In this document: positions 1-10,698 of the stretch, piece after piece | Layout: every line of letters begins with the position of its first letter | Position numbering within the stretch: position 1 is the stretch's first letter | Assembly (NCBI RefSeq): GCF_004210375.1 | Contig: NC_134837.1 | Location: 160,311,310-160,375,309 of the forward strand | DNA length: 64,000 nucleotides | From: Tachypleus tridentatus | Taxonomy: Eukaryota; Arthropoda; Merostomata; Xiphosura; Limulidae | Direction: 5' to 3' | Translations under genes and position numbers: made by a program | The notes under the pieces: generated by a model | Told to the model about the DNA's origin: nothing | Seen by the model: only the letters and a program-made list of their open reading frames with translations | Databases searched by the model: none

Positions 1-1028
1 GACGTCTTTACACTTCATAACATACATTTCTAATCGCTGTAAATATTCCGGTAGCATAAACGGGTGGACAGTACTATACATCTGAAAAGGTATATTTACC
101 TTTGAATACAAACCTAGTATATTTATTTAACAGTTTTTCTGTTTGATGGGGCTATTATAAAGGTTTACCATTATAGCTTTGTGTTCGTATAGTGTACAAC
201 ATATATATATATCTGAGTGTGACACTGTCACTTTAGAGCATTTCTTACCTTAGTACCATCTTTAACGCGTTCTATAGCAACCATACATTCATTAACATTA
301 TTAATTGTTTCTTCTACACAAGTTTATATATGATAGATATCCTTTGAAATAAAATTATTTCACTTATATTCAGATTACATATACTCGCTTGTATATAAAT
401 AATAATGAAGATGGTAAAATATTAATAGAAACTAAATGTTATCCATTGTTCTACATCCCGGAAACAAAGAACACACATCCTGTGAAAAAGCAGGAAGGAA
501 ATTTCCTTTGTCTTTGTAATGAAGGTTTTATATCCAGAACCCTCTCTTTCTCAGGGTAAACGAGAAATTTCTTTCCTTCAGACAGGTTGTCTTAACTTTA
601 CCTCTCACGGTAATATTTCTATTTAGTTTTTCAGTCAAAACCTCCGTCAAGCTCTTTATAAAATTGGAAAAATGATTTTAGTAACAAAAAGACTGACATT
701 GACAAAATGTTCTAACTAAAGAGCATGTTATTTTTTGTTTAGGAGTAATCAACTTTTAAAGTTTAAGTGATCGTGAAAAATTAACCGAAGACACGTGTCT
801 CTTCTTAATCGTCAAATGCTTGGTCGACATCAGTCAACTCAGAGAAAAGGTTTTGATGTATAATCTATTCAACTGTAACTAAGATGCATTACCAAGTTGA
901 GATGTAAAATTAATTATATAAGTAAGGCGTGTTAGTAGAAAACACATGAAATTGGATTAGTTTCTTAATAAGATTTTACAGGTATGTATTTTGAATAATT
1001 TATTTTTAAGATCAGTTTGTTTATACAG
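1..1028. other. Upstream region of the TULIP-like gene, no coding content
   Basis: AT-rich, non-coding DNA in front of the secreted-protein gene. I see no convincing TATA box or initiator that fixes a transcription start. The sequence just before the ATG (tttgtttatacag, ending at 1028) reads as a good splice acceptor, so the first coding exon may be preceded by an untranslated exon upstream. A kB-like palindrome is listed separately. Confidence 0.4.
498..507. promoter_or_regulatory. Candidate kB-like (Rel/NF-kB) palindromic site
   Basis: GGAAATTTCC is a perfect 10-bp palindrome fitting the GGRRNNYYCC pattern of Rel/Dorsal sites. It lies about 520 bp before the ATG of a secreted protein gene. 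A related stretch, gagaaatttctttcc, lies about 60 bp downstream in inverted orientation. One such site is expected by chance fairly often in AT-rich DNA, so function is only a suggestion. Confidence 0.25.
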
Positions 1029-1030
1029 AG

Positions 1031-1103
1031 ATGAAGCTCATAACAGCTCTTGTGGTTTTGGTCATCTGCTGTGAGATGCCAGTGACAGAACAAAGCAAGA
1101 CAA
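1031..1103 (+). CDS. Exon 1 (signal peptide) of TULIP-like gene
   Basis: 24 codons plus one base, ending AAGACAA|GTAAGT. The hydrophobic core ITALVVLVICC is followed by a polar stretch, typical of a cleaved signal peptide. An acceptor-like tract ends at 1028, three bases before the ATG. Confidence 0.7.
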
Positions 1104-4100
1104 GTAAGTTTATATTGTGGTGTTTTGTCTGTAAAGAAACGGTTTTATAATTAAAATTTGAGCATGAAAAATACTACTATCTTATGAATTATGTATGTGC
1201 GTGTGTCTAAATATGTATATATGTTTTTTTACTTAATTAAGACAATTCACATTTATATTAATTAGAAGCTATGATCAAAATCCTAAGCATTTACATTAAA
1301 CAAAATATTCAATAATAAAAAATTATCGTTATTAATCAAAACTGTTAATTATACGCTCAATACCTTCTTGCGTTTGCTCTCTAGAGTCCTGTTTATGCAG
1401 GTGGTTATCGCGCTCGACTCGTTATCTGAGAGTCGCGGCTTCAAATCCCTATATGTGTGTGTCACATCAGGCTATCTGTTGTTTCCATCATGAGGAATCG
1501 CTGTTACACTAAACATACACGCTCTTTCAGCGGTGGAAGTGTTGTCATATGATGATCAATCCTATTTGTTGGTAAAAGAGTAGCCTAAGAGTTGGCGGAA
1601 GGTGTTGATGACTAGCTGCCTTCATTCTAGTCTTACACTGCTAAATTAGGGACGACTAACGTAGATAGCCCTCGTGAAGCTTTGCGCGAAAAACCCCCCA
1701 ACAACAAACAAAAACAGTTTATTTTGTAAGTTAAGTTTATCTAGTGTTTAATCAAATAATTTTAGGTTAATAAACTAAGGTAACTTACTTGCCTTGTACA
1801 CACGGTCTCACGGCTCATTCCTATTGATGATGGAAGACGCAACAAATTGGAAGCATCTTTGTGACAGCGTAACAGAAATTTACCAATGATTTAAGTTATT
1901 TTGGAATGAAACGTCTGTATATATATATATATATATATATCATCTGGTTTGCATTTTTCTGTTATCTCACATAAATAACACAATTTTTGATAACCTTCCA
2001 AATTTCAACAAGGCCTGCTCAGCATATTTGAAGAATTTAAAAGTCGACACTTCGTGTTTGTTATCCATTTATGCAAGTGGGTTTTATAGACTTTTGTAAT
2101 ATTATCGGATTGAAGCATTTTCAATAAATTAAACATTTGTAACTTCATTTTCCACATTAAACTTCTAATAATAATTTATTTCAGAGATCTAATCAAACAT
2201 TAAAAAACATTTTCTTAATTTTCAGTTTGGTTTGCTTTGAATTTGCCCAAAGCCACTCGAAGGTTATCTGTCTTAGCCATCATAAATTTAGCAGTGAAAG
2301 TTTAAAGCGAAGATAATTAGTTATCGACTCTACCATCAACTCTTGGGGTTTTCCTTTACTAACGAATAGTTCGTAATGTTATAACGCTCCCAAGGCAAAA
2401 AAGCGAGTGAAACGTGAAAATAAAGCTATGTTTTTGATTCAACATAAAAAGTAATTCAAATTAACAGATAACGTTTTCATTAAAGTATTAACACATAAAA
2501 CTCATTTTTGTTATTTTTGACGCAAAACTATTCAATGGGCTGTTTATGATATGCACATCGTAAGAATATTATTTTGAATTTTAGGACTACAAGTTCTTAA
2601 ACTTATCGTTGAGTTATAGGGATAAGGCTGAACGAGTATGCTTATTTCCAATTGATCAATCTTAAAGTAGTGGAGAATTCATGGTTTGTAGTCCGTTGCT
2701 GAAAAACGTGGTGCATATTTTGGAGTCATTACTATTCCTCTTCAGCATTTTAAAAAATCATTTATAGATATTACGAAGATTATAAATACACTTGCTTTGT
2801 TTTCAGCAACTAGAGCGATTGTGGCCTGGTAGTTGAAGTTCGAGACTGTCGATCTGCAGATACATCGTTCGCGTCTCTTTACCAGACATAACAACAACAA
2901 AAATAGATTACACTTCTCACCTGGAAGCCATAGGTGCGTAATAAGGGTGACAGGCACGTCCCATTATTTGGTTGGACAAAAGTAGCTCTAGAGATGGCAG
3001 TGGGTGTTATTGACTAGTTGCCTTCACTCTAATCTATTAGTTCAAAAGTACGGACGTCTAGTACAGATAGTCTTTTGAGTAGCTTTTCTTTGAAGTTCTG
3101 AAACTTATACTTTCAAATATTGTGTTTGTTTGTTTGAATTTCTCGTATAGCTTTGTCATCACCATCCGTCCCCGCTGGTACAGCGGTAAGTCTATGGATT
3201 TACAACTCTAAAATCAGGCGTTCTATTCTTCTCGGTGGACTAGTAGATAGCCTGATATGGCTTTGCTATAAAAAACAAAGCAAACAAAAGCCATCACTAC
3301 TTACTACCAACTCTTAGGCTACTTTTTTGTCAAAGAATAATGGGATTAACCGTCACTTATAGCACCCTCACGGGTGAAAGGACGAGTATATTTTGTGTGA
3401 CGGTGATTCGAACCTGCAATCCTCAAGTTACGAGTAGAGCGCTCTAACCACCTGGCGATACCGGGCTCAAATCTTGCGTGAGAGAGAAGTCAGCACAAGT
3501 ATAAATGTTCACATAAGAACTTCAGCCCAAGAAAAAGGAACTAAGGATAATTTCAAGTACACAAAAATCTAAAGCTGTATTGTTGTTCCAATAATTAACT
3601 ATTTTGTAGAACAAACAATGATTACACAGGTTTGCAATGGTTTTATTCTCTTAAAATTTTCTACAATAATTCCTGTACGCTAAATCTGAAATTATATCCA
3701 TTTTACTACATCGCGTACAGGTTTTGTTTTTGTTTTTTGTTTTTACAAAACATCATATATATTTTTATCTAAGTGAATAATTTTCATTAAAATCAGGTCA
3801 CATTTCATTGTGCTTAAAATGTTGACAATTGATAGCAAGAGATTTCTCTAGAACAATCGCGACGTGAGAGTCTTATCGATCATTCTAGTACCCAAACATA
3901 ACAAACATAATGATAAAAAATGTTCATTGTGGTAAAAGAGATAATTTTTTCAAGTAATATTTTTTCTTCTCAATTTGTAAAAATTCCTCATGTGATAGGA
4001 AAAAAAAGAATATTCTTTTCGAAATCTAGTGCAAAATCAGTTATTAAAACCAAGACAACTTTTATGAAATTTAAATTCGAATGCCTATGTTACTGCATAT

Positions 4101-4997
4101 GGTTTTGGTGTAACAGTATACCAGTTGAAGTATTTCATGCTGATGAATAAGAGAAAAAATATTATTTAATATATTTTAGCTTACTTTTAGTCTTGTTATT
4201 TACGTATGTCAATTTTAGTGCAATGTTTTGTACAATTTAGGAAATTCACTTTGTTCGTTAAAAGTCAAACCATTATGGCTTCCAATTTTAAGGCTCGCCT
4301 GTGACAGTCGGGAAACGTACCATATTCCATTTATATATAGTAACAACAAAATTATCAAAAAATTAGTTAAGATCTAATTAAAGACAGTTTAACAATGTAC
4401 CTTGCAGTGTTCAAACGAGAAACGGAACGGAATTCTGCAACAGACTGCATTGGAACAGCGAACATGGATGCGTACGTGGATTCGGTGTTACAGAATGCCA
4501 AACATCAGATCCCCGATCCTATACCTCTCCATAATGTTGACAAAACTGTTCATTTAAGAGACGGTGAAGTTCGTGGACTGTCGTCTCTATATAGGAGTGG
4601 AAACTCGTATATATCTTGCAATAAAGACTCAGTGGCTATTCAGATATCACTGGGTCTCCGAGATCTTAAAGGACACTATCGGTGGAAAAAGAAAATTGCT
4701 TTCATTCGTCTCAGTGGACACATCTTTATTAAGGTAACAAACTTCCAAGCTACCATTAAGATCAGCCAAAATCTCTCTAAACCAAAACCAAGGTTGGACT
4801 CTTTCGAGATTACACGACTCAGTGGAATAAAAATCCAAATTACTGGTTTGGGGCCGTTAAGCTACCTGCTATCTAGCTTGTCTACCTTAGTTGCTTCAAT
4901 TTTTCGAAAAAAAATTGCCGATGCTGCAGAAGGACCAATAAGAAACGCCATTCGATCGGCTCTTAAGAAAGTAAAACCAGTTCTACCCAAGTACTAA
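1031..4997 (+). CDS. Secreted TULIP/mite group-7-allergen-like protein, two exons
   Basis: Join of 1031-1103 and 4408-4997, giving 220 residues. Exon 1 encodes MKLITALVVLVICCEMPVTE, a clear signal peptide, and ends phase 1 at a strong donor (aca a|gtaagt). Exon 2 starts after accttgcag in the matching phase, so the junction makes Met25 and the frame runs to TAA at 4995-4997. The mature part has the pattern of arthropod group-7-allergen/juvenile-hormone-binding-like proteins: an N-terminal helix (MDAYVDSVLQ, about 44-53), a DPIPL turn (61-65), the GEVRGLSSLYRSG strand (77-89), later amphipathic strands and a C-terminal helix. Length fits the roughly 215-residue family. Such proteins bind hydrophobic ligands outside the cell. 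Two mature cysteines (Cys38, Cys95) could pair. The C-terminus is very basic (RKK, RSALKKVK). Family assignment is from remembered patterns; the ligand is unknown. The ATG at 4395 lies before the acceptor and is probably not used. Confidence 0.72.
1378..1727 (+). repeat. SINE family A copy (tRNA-derived), with a foreign segment inside
   Basis: The tRNA-like head (ggtggttatcgcgctcgactcg with a decayed B box) is followed by the family-A body (gtaaaagagtagcctaagagttggcgg, tgatgactagctgcc, cttacactgctaaattaggg) and the tail agctttgcgcgaaa with an A-rich end. Between head and body, about 1455-1500 resembles a shortened reversed family-B piece (cacatcaggctatctg, gaggaatcg). Confidence 0.8.
1918..1940. 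repeat. (AT)n microsatellite
   Basis: About eleven AT units in a row inside the intron of the TULIP-like gene. Confidence 0.9.
2225..2440 (-). repeat. Old SINE family A copy, reverse
   Basis: The reversed tail (tttgaatttgcccaaagccactcgaaggttatctg) is followed by a decayed reversed body (aatttagcagtg, accatcaactcttgggg, aacgaatagt, cgctccca). It is strongly diverged, so an old insertion. Confidence 0.65.
2815..3110 (+). repeat. Old SINE family A copy
   Basis: A diverged head followed by body motifs ggacaaaagtagctc, gatggcagtgggtg, ttgactagttgccttcactcta and a tail with acagatagtc and gtagctttt. Percent divergence cannot be given without alignment. Confidence 0.6.
3167..3292 (+). repeat. SINE family B copy
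   Basis: The head ccccgctggtacagcggtaa carries a tRNA A box. Then come gatttacaactctaaaatcagg, a damaged B box, and the tail gatagcctgatatggctttgctataa with an A-rich end. Confidence 0.8.
3293..3472 (-). repeat. SINE family A copy, reverse, missing its 3' tail
   Basis: The reversed body (accaactcttaggctac, aataatgggattaaccgtcac) and head (gattcgaacctgcaatcctc, ctaaccacctggcgataccgggc) are present. The tail is absent where it abuts the family-B copy upstream, suggesting one landed in or next to the other. Confidence 0.75.
4408..4997 (+). CDS. Exon 2 (mature domain) of TULIP-like gene
   Basis: 590 nt open from the acceptor to TAA, carrying the whole mature protein. Base composition is more balanced and CpG-containing than the surrounding intron, as expected for coding sequence. 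Confidence 0.72.
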
Positions 4998-5127
4998 ATT
5001 TCGTTCTGATTAATATCACATAGAAACTCTTCAAAAATCTTTCCAACTTTTCCTTTTATTTCTTCTATTATAATCCATTACTACAAAATAAGATTAAGTG
5101 TATTATGCAGAACAAAGCACATAAAGA

Positions 5128-5137
5128 AATAAATAAA
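5128..5137 (+). terminator. Overlapping poly(A) signals of the TULIP-like gene
   Basis: Two overlapping AATAAA hexamers (5128-5133 and 5132-5137) lie about 130 bp after the stop codon, a suitable distance for a short 3' UTR. Confidence 0.55.
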
Positions 5138-6164
5138 CAGATATTTTTATAATTAACCTAGCAAGATTTCGAAGGTTACAGGTAATACATTTTCAGTTTT
5201 TTTTACTAATATTTACTCACAATCTGTTTAAAAGCTCTATTTTATCTTATAATTTCTAATAAACGTATTTTACACCGAAGTCATTTTAGTAACCAGCTTC
5301 AAAATAATTACATTACCAGCAGATTTCATTTGTTTTGCAAAGTTGGCTGGTCTAAGCTTCATAATAAGTATATAAAAACTTTTATATACATACACTTTTC
5401 ATTATTAAGTTTTGAGAAATAATTTATCTACTTTTCCATGTAAGAAAGCAATTATACTGATTAGATGTACTTAATGCATTAAACGAGTTTGACTTTGATA
5501 TATATTTCAAATGTGGCTTATTCGTCTATCTCTATGGATATTTATTACCTTTCCCAAGTCATGATATTTGACCAAATTATTTATCCAGAGAGAACAATTT
5601 TTTTTTAATTTTGTATTATTATTTATATTACTTTAATCATTCTTGGTAAGAGTAGTTTTCCACAATAACATAATGGCAAGTCAAAGATTTTAAACGTACG
5701 GTTATGCTTTCTATATATATTTTATCAGTGAGCACACATATATTTTTAACCCATTACTTACCCTCGTTTTTATACTTAAATTAGTGGAACCTTCTGTTGA
5801 ATCTGGTTTATTATTAATTTTAAGTTCATATATCGTTCGTTTCCAATGATGCCCTAAGCTGGAGGGTTTTTTAACAGTTCCTGACGAGAGCAAATAAAAG
5901 TGATAGATGGTAATACACATTAGATAATTTTTAATAAATCAAGTAGTAACTGGTCAATCATATACAAATCGAGGGGATTTTAAGACTTTTGATACCTGTA
6001 ACGTGTAACAGCTACAAGAGTAGACACACGAAACAGTTCTTACTTGTTCAAGTTTCTGGATATTTAACTCTTTGACGTCACTCTGTTATTCAGGAGAGTG
6101 TTTAGATTAACAAAATAACAGACCACAAGGAGAAACAAATTAGAAGCTGTTGTATATGTCAATG
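5138..6164. other. Intergenic, nothing recognised
   Basis: AT-rich sequence without splice-flanked open frames or repeats I can name. The short open frame near 5711-5920 shows no family pattern. Confidence 0.5.
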
Positions 6165-6282
6165 GTTTGGTTTGTTTGTTTGTTTGTAGTTAAGCACAAA
6201 ACAATACAATAGACTATCGGGTATCGGAACTCGGATTCTAGCATTGTGAGTCTGCAGACATACCGTTGTGCCAATGGGGGGA
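6165..6282 (-). repeat. SINE family C copy, reverse
   Basis: It reads (reversed) tttgtttgtagttaagcacaaaa, cactatcgggtatcggaactcgg-like sequence with a B box, gcattgtgagtctgcagacatacc, and gttgtgccaatgggg. This is the third tRNA-derived family of the window. Confidence 0.75.
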
Positions 6283-6423
6283 CATATATATCAATTATTT
6301 TAAACTGTGTGTCGCGGCAACTTACTAGGGATGTCGCGATAGTTTCTAAAGTATTACATTCGGCAGCAGTGGTGTTATGCAAGTCAAGGTAGGTGGGCTG
6401 AAGTGATGTTAGTGAAATAAGGT

Positions 6424-6672
6424 TTTGTTTGTTTTGAATTTCGCGCAAGCCGTCCCTGATTTAGCAGTGTAATAATAGAGGGAAGGCAGATAGTCATCAC
6501 CACCAACCACCAAGTGTTGGGTTACTCCTTTTTCAATGAATAATGGGATTGATCGTGACATTATAACACCCCCATGGCCAAAAGGGCGAACATGTTTGGG
6601 GGTGACAGGGATGTGAACCAGCAACCCTCGGATTACGAGTCGAGTACCTTAACCAGCTGACCATGCCAGGCC
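6424..6672 (-). repeat. SINE family A copy, reverse, near full length
   Basis: Reversed tail (gaatttcgcgcaagccgtccctgatttagcagtgtaa), body (gttgggttactcc, aatgggattgatcgtgacattataacacccccatgg) and head (aaccctcggattacgagtcgag, ttaaccagctgaccatgccaggcc) are all present. Confidence 0.88.
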
Positions 6673-7234
6673 TATTAAAAATGTCCAATAGTTTAATGCC
6701 TAGATAAAAATAAACAATATTTCAAATTATCAGTAATAACCTTATAATTACAATTAGAATATTGTGCATGTATTTTATTGTATAATTAACAATGCACTTT
6801 AGAGCTGAACAGTTATGACTTCTAACCTCACCTCTTCGTAACAATTTGTGCTGGATTTAAGAAAAAGAAATACCAGTTGAAAATGCATATGTTGCATAAG
6901 TAAACACTTGGTAATTTAAATTATTCTTTGCTTGCAATAAAACACGATTATTAAGATAAAGCAACCTTACAAATCTTATTTTATCTAAGCATAGAACGAT
7001 ATCTAGCGTTCACGAAGAAGTCTGTTCACATTTCCAATAACTATTAAAAGCTTACAGGTGAATTTTCAACAAATTTAATAATTGCCTTAGAAACTTACTT
7101 TGGTTAGTTATAATTCCTGTGTAGTTGCCATATTTTTAAACACTTTAGTTTTTGAGTAAAAAATGAAACAAAATATGCGGGTCCTCGAACTTTAGTTCCT
7201 CTCGGTCGTTTAGTTGTTTCCGTGACGTTTTACA
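6673..7234. other. Intergenic, nothing recognised
   Basis: No coding pattern. CpG frequency rises towards 7200-7260, next to the left inverted repeat of the THAP element. Confidence 0.4.
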
Positions 7235-8565
7235 ACTATGACGTAATAGTTGCCAAACACGCTTCGTTGCGCGCCGACCATTTTGTTCTTTTCAGTGCTG
7301 GTATTTTATGTAAATCTATTGGTCCTTTTTTCGGATTACATACTTTGTGAGACTATTTTTTGTCTTGATATTGCTACTTTATGCTTGTTTTATGATAACA
7401 TGGTTTACTGCGTTGCTTATGTTTGTAAAAACGGTTCGGCATCGGGCAAAAAGTTTCCATTTCCGTGCAAGGAGAAGGAACCGGCAAGGTGGCTATAGAG
7501 GGTGCGGATGGTCAATAGGAAGAACTGGACTCCTTCACACCATGCAAAGCTTTGTCAAGATCACTTTGAACGCTCATGCTTTGTGTCGGATCCTACTATT
7601 TTGGATTCCGTGGGTTTCAAGCCAGGCAGGTTGAGACTGAAAACACCATCGGCAGTAGACAGGATCGTCCCCACCATCTTTTTTCGTGTAGAGCTGAGAA
7701 CTGATCTCAGCCTGCAGTGTACAGGTTTCACCCCTTTGAAGCCATCCCTTGCCATCACGAAAAGAACAAACTTAAAGGTATGCGTGCAGTATAAAGCGAT
7801 AAACAATAACTAGTATAATATAATAATTTAAAAAGTACAAGTTTTTGAAGAATGTAACTAGACATACACATTTCACATTCATGAGCGTGTTTTGCATTTG
7901 TGGCACCTGAAAGTCAGTGAAACCTTGATTTCCTAGTCTAGACAGTAGACAAATCTATCCCAAATAGAGTATATTCCAAGTTTAAAAGCTGGTAGATCAT
8001 TCTGTAGATGTTCTTGTATGATTTTTATGTATGGAAAAGTTTAAAGAATACCATTTTTCAAATTTAACATTTCAAGATAAATTGAAATAAGACCATGTCT
8101 TTAACATGTTGAATTAATCAAGTATATGATATGTATTGAAAAAAAAACATTGTAAACTTGTAAACAATCAAATATAAACTCCATAACATATTTCCATAAC
8201 TCATCATAATAAAATTAATCTTAACAGAGTATTTTGACATTGTCATATTAAATGTAAATCTCATAAACCTCATAAAGCATGTTGTTTTAATATATAATCT
8301 TACTTCTTCAGTATTACTCACAGTTCCGCTGCTCTCGCTCGTGGAACTATTTTCATCACTGTAATTTGTAAGATCTGTGTCAAAAGTAACTGTTCTAGGT
8401 TAGTTCAGTGTAGGTTCGAATCGATATGGCGCTACTCGACACGGTTCAGAACACAAAGTCAAAACAGACTCCGCCTATGTTTCTCCGTATGCACTGGCCA
8501 TGTTTATTTATATATATTCAATGCGCTGGCATTGACGGTTTGTTTGGCAACTATTACATCACAGT
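7235..8565. mobile_element. Candidate THAP/P-element-like transposon bounded by 25-bp inverted repeats
   Basis: 7235-7259 and the reverse complement of 8541-8565 match at 23 of 25 bases; both differences are transitions. Between them is a THAP-domain frame (7400-7777). THAP domains are the DNA-binding part of P-element transposases, so a P-like origin is natural. No RNase-H-like or GTP-binding part of a P transposase was seen, so this would be an internally deleted copy, or the repeats might be subterminal. A clean 8-bp target duplication is not visible; acgttt occurs near both outer sides. The AT-rich part 7800-8330 has nothing recognisable. Confidence 0.45.
7400..7777 (+). pseudogene. THAP-type zinc finger protein fragment with in-frame stop
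   Basis: From ATG 7400 the frame reads MVYCVAYVCKNG, then FPFPCKEKEPARWL, then an in-frame TAG (7496-7498), and continues in the same frame with RMVNRKNWTPSHHAKLCQDHF and, later, AVDRIVPTIF. These are the hallmarks of a THAP C2CH finger: C-x4-C, the tryptophan after the basic stretch, C-x2-H and an AVPTIF-like box. A good donor (cttaaag|gtatgc) follows, so this looks like a first coding exon. The stop lies inside the finger, between Trp and the third Cys, so the domain cannot be made as written. I see no continuing exon. A sequencing error at the TAG is possible; a relic transposase is more likely given the flanking inverted repeats. Confidence 0.65.
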
Positions 8566-9457
8566 ACGTTTCCTAGCGGCAAACGTAAAAACGTTCGGAT
8601 TGCTGCTCGGAAAGGGCTCTTTATGCACCAAGTTCTTTGTTTTATTTATTAGCACAAATTTTTTTTATAAAAAAATGTGAACCTGCAAAATTAATCAGAA
8701 TGAGTAGTTCTTTTGACTGTAAAGTTTGTTTGTTTTTTCTGTAAAATTCACCTTTAACAAAAAGGGCTGATACTATTTTCTTCAATGTCTTAAAATCATT
8801 GTGATTAAATCTAGAGTCTATGTTAAACTCCTAAACATCGTGAAATTTTGTATCAGTCAAACTATTTTCGCAAATGTTTCAATGGTGTTTTCAAAACTTC
8901 ATAGGTTAAAAGTTTATAATGAATCATGTACATTAAATAACTTAGACACTTTCTGTCTTAGAGTTTCATTACCACGGTAACAGCTTTATCAAAATGCTAC
9001 ACTAATTTTTTAGAATTTGTAGAGATTATTTTAGTACAGACTCTCACATTTTATAGTAACATCAATTCCATGCAGCTACAATATCATTTTGATATAATAA
9101 TTAAAGAAGAGCTCTAGGGCAGGGGAGCATCCCCTTGTGCTTAATATTATTTATTTTGGGGACAATGCATTTACAAAAAGCTATAAAAATGGGTAGTTTG
9201 CGCTATTCTAGCTACAGTCACAGCACAAAAAATAGACTGATTTTTATATTTTAACCTTAATGAAAAGCTTCCCTCATTGAAATCTGAAACCACGCTCATT
9301 CGAAAAAAAAAAAAAAAAACGTACAAATATTATATATTCAGTTTCTTCATTTGTACAACAAGCAATTATTTATTTACTAGTTATCTACATATATCATTAA
9401 ATATATTTGTTAACTGAGATGTAAATCAATGATTCATAACGAAACCACGAACACATA
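8566..9457. other. Intergenic, nothing recognised
   Basis: AT-rich. A short motif caggggagcatcccc near 9120 resembles hAT-type ends but has no partner I can find. There is an A-run at about 9305-9320. Confidence 0.4.
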
Positions 9458-9661
9458 CACTACTGGCTAAAATCTTAAGGCCAATAAACATGAAGAAAAA
9501 ATATGCATATTGTGCTGTTAGACTCAACCACTTATTTGAGTAGAGCTTTGAAAGATGAAAATAAAAAAAGGGAAAATAAAAACTTTTTAGCATTTAATAG
9601 GGAAAATGTGAACATTATAAAATTAGCCTGAATACTAGCTGATCAAAAGTTTAAGACCATA
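9458..9661 (+). repeat. Left IR/DR arm of the Tc1-like element
   Basis: It contains the outer motif at 9458-9482 and the inner motif at about 9636-9660, and pairs with 10813-11023 in reverse orientation. Confidence 0.85.
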
Positions 9662-9707
9662 CCAAAAAGAAGTCCTAAACAGGGTAGGAAATGCCCAACA
9701 AGAGATC

Positions 9708-10698
9708 TCAGTAGTGAGCTGCACGGCCGTCATTGCGAATAACTGCAAACATTCGCTTTGGTATGGTCGATATAAGCGTTTGCAGAAGGCTGGCTGGAAT
9801 GGTATTCGAAGTGGTGAAGATGGCCTCACGAAGATCATGCACTGTTTGGAATTGACGCCGTTTCTATAGATTTCCCTTGCCATCCACCCACAAACATTTT
9901 CAATGGGGTTCAGATAGAGCGAACACGCTGGATGGTCCAAAAGAAACACGTTATTCGTCATGAAAAAGTCTTTTGTCCTGCGGGCATTGTGGATTGCAGC
10001 GTTGTCCTGCTGAAAGATCCAGTCATTTCCACGCAAGCGAGGGCCTTCAGTCAATAAGGACGCTCTCTCCAACATGCCAATGTAGCCATCTGCTGTTTGA
10101 CGTCCATGTATAACCTGAAACTCCATTGTTCCATAGAAGGAAAAATCACCCCAGATCACGATGGAACCTCCTCCACTGTGTCGTATAGAAAATGTCTCCG
10201 ATGGGATATCCTTATCGTACCAGTAACGTTGGAAATAATCTGGACCATCCAGATTAAATTTTTTTCTCATCAGAGAACAAAACCTTCGTCCACTTTTCTA
10301 CGTCCCATGTTTGGTGCATCTCAGCGAAGTTTAAACAAGCTGTTTTGTGGTGTGGAAGGAGGCGTGGACTTTGAAGACGTTTACGGTTATTTAAAGCCTT
10401 TCTCTTATAGATGCCGTCTTAATTTTCTTTAGTTGCCTTCTGCGTCCGTAAGGGCCTTAATCTGGTTCGACGATCGGCTGGTATCTTGCCGGACAATCCG
10501 TCGAATCCTCCTGCTCAACGCCGGCGAAATTGTCTTAGGCCAACCACTTGAAATTCTCGTTCCGTATCCCTCAGGGTCTTTTAAAAAATTTGCAACAGCA
10601 GTTTTACTACCAGCAATGGCACGTTGAGAGAAACCTTGCTTTTGCAGCTCGACAATTCTGCCACGTTCAAACTCTGTCAACTTTTTAGCTTTTGCCAT
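9708..10698 (-). pseudogene. Tc1-like transposase, frameshifted
   Basis: The start at 10698 gives MAKAKKLTEFERGRIVELQK and a paired-type helix-turn-helix (FSQRAIAGSKTAV) with DNA-binding features. The catalytic half reads [12 protein letters not shown] and [11 protein letters not shown] with 34 residues between the Asp and Glu, the DD34E signature. The first catalytic Asp sits in another frame: an A-run near 10255-10262 appears one base too long. A second frameshift lies near 9840, after which the family C-terminus (RNDGRAAHY) is found in another frame, ending at TGA 9708-9710. The region between about 10300 and 10430 also lacks a continuous frame. The roughly 330-codon span fits a normal Tc1 transposase of about 340 residues, so the gene is full length but dead. 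Confidence 0.9.

Noticed and set aside
4395-4407. Upstream in-frame ATG giving a start MYLAVFKRE for the TULIP-like protein
   Set aside because: It lies in the splice acceptor (accttgcag). Using exon 1 instead gives a signal peptide in matching phase.
8329-8363. Minus-strand exon-like piece (acceptor attacag, DENSSTSESSG, donor gtgagt)
   Set aside because: Only about 12 codons, low complexity, and no partner exon on the minus strand.
8426-8680. 84-codon open frame
   Set aside because: No family motif; it overlaps the right inverted repeat of the THAP element.
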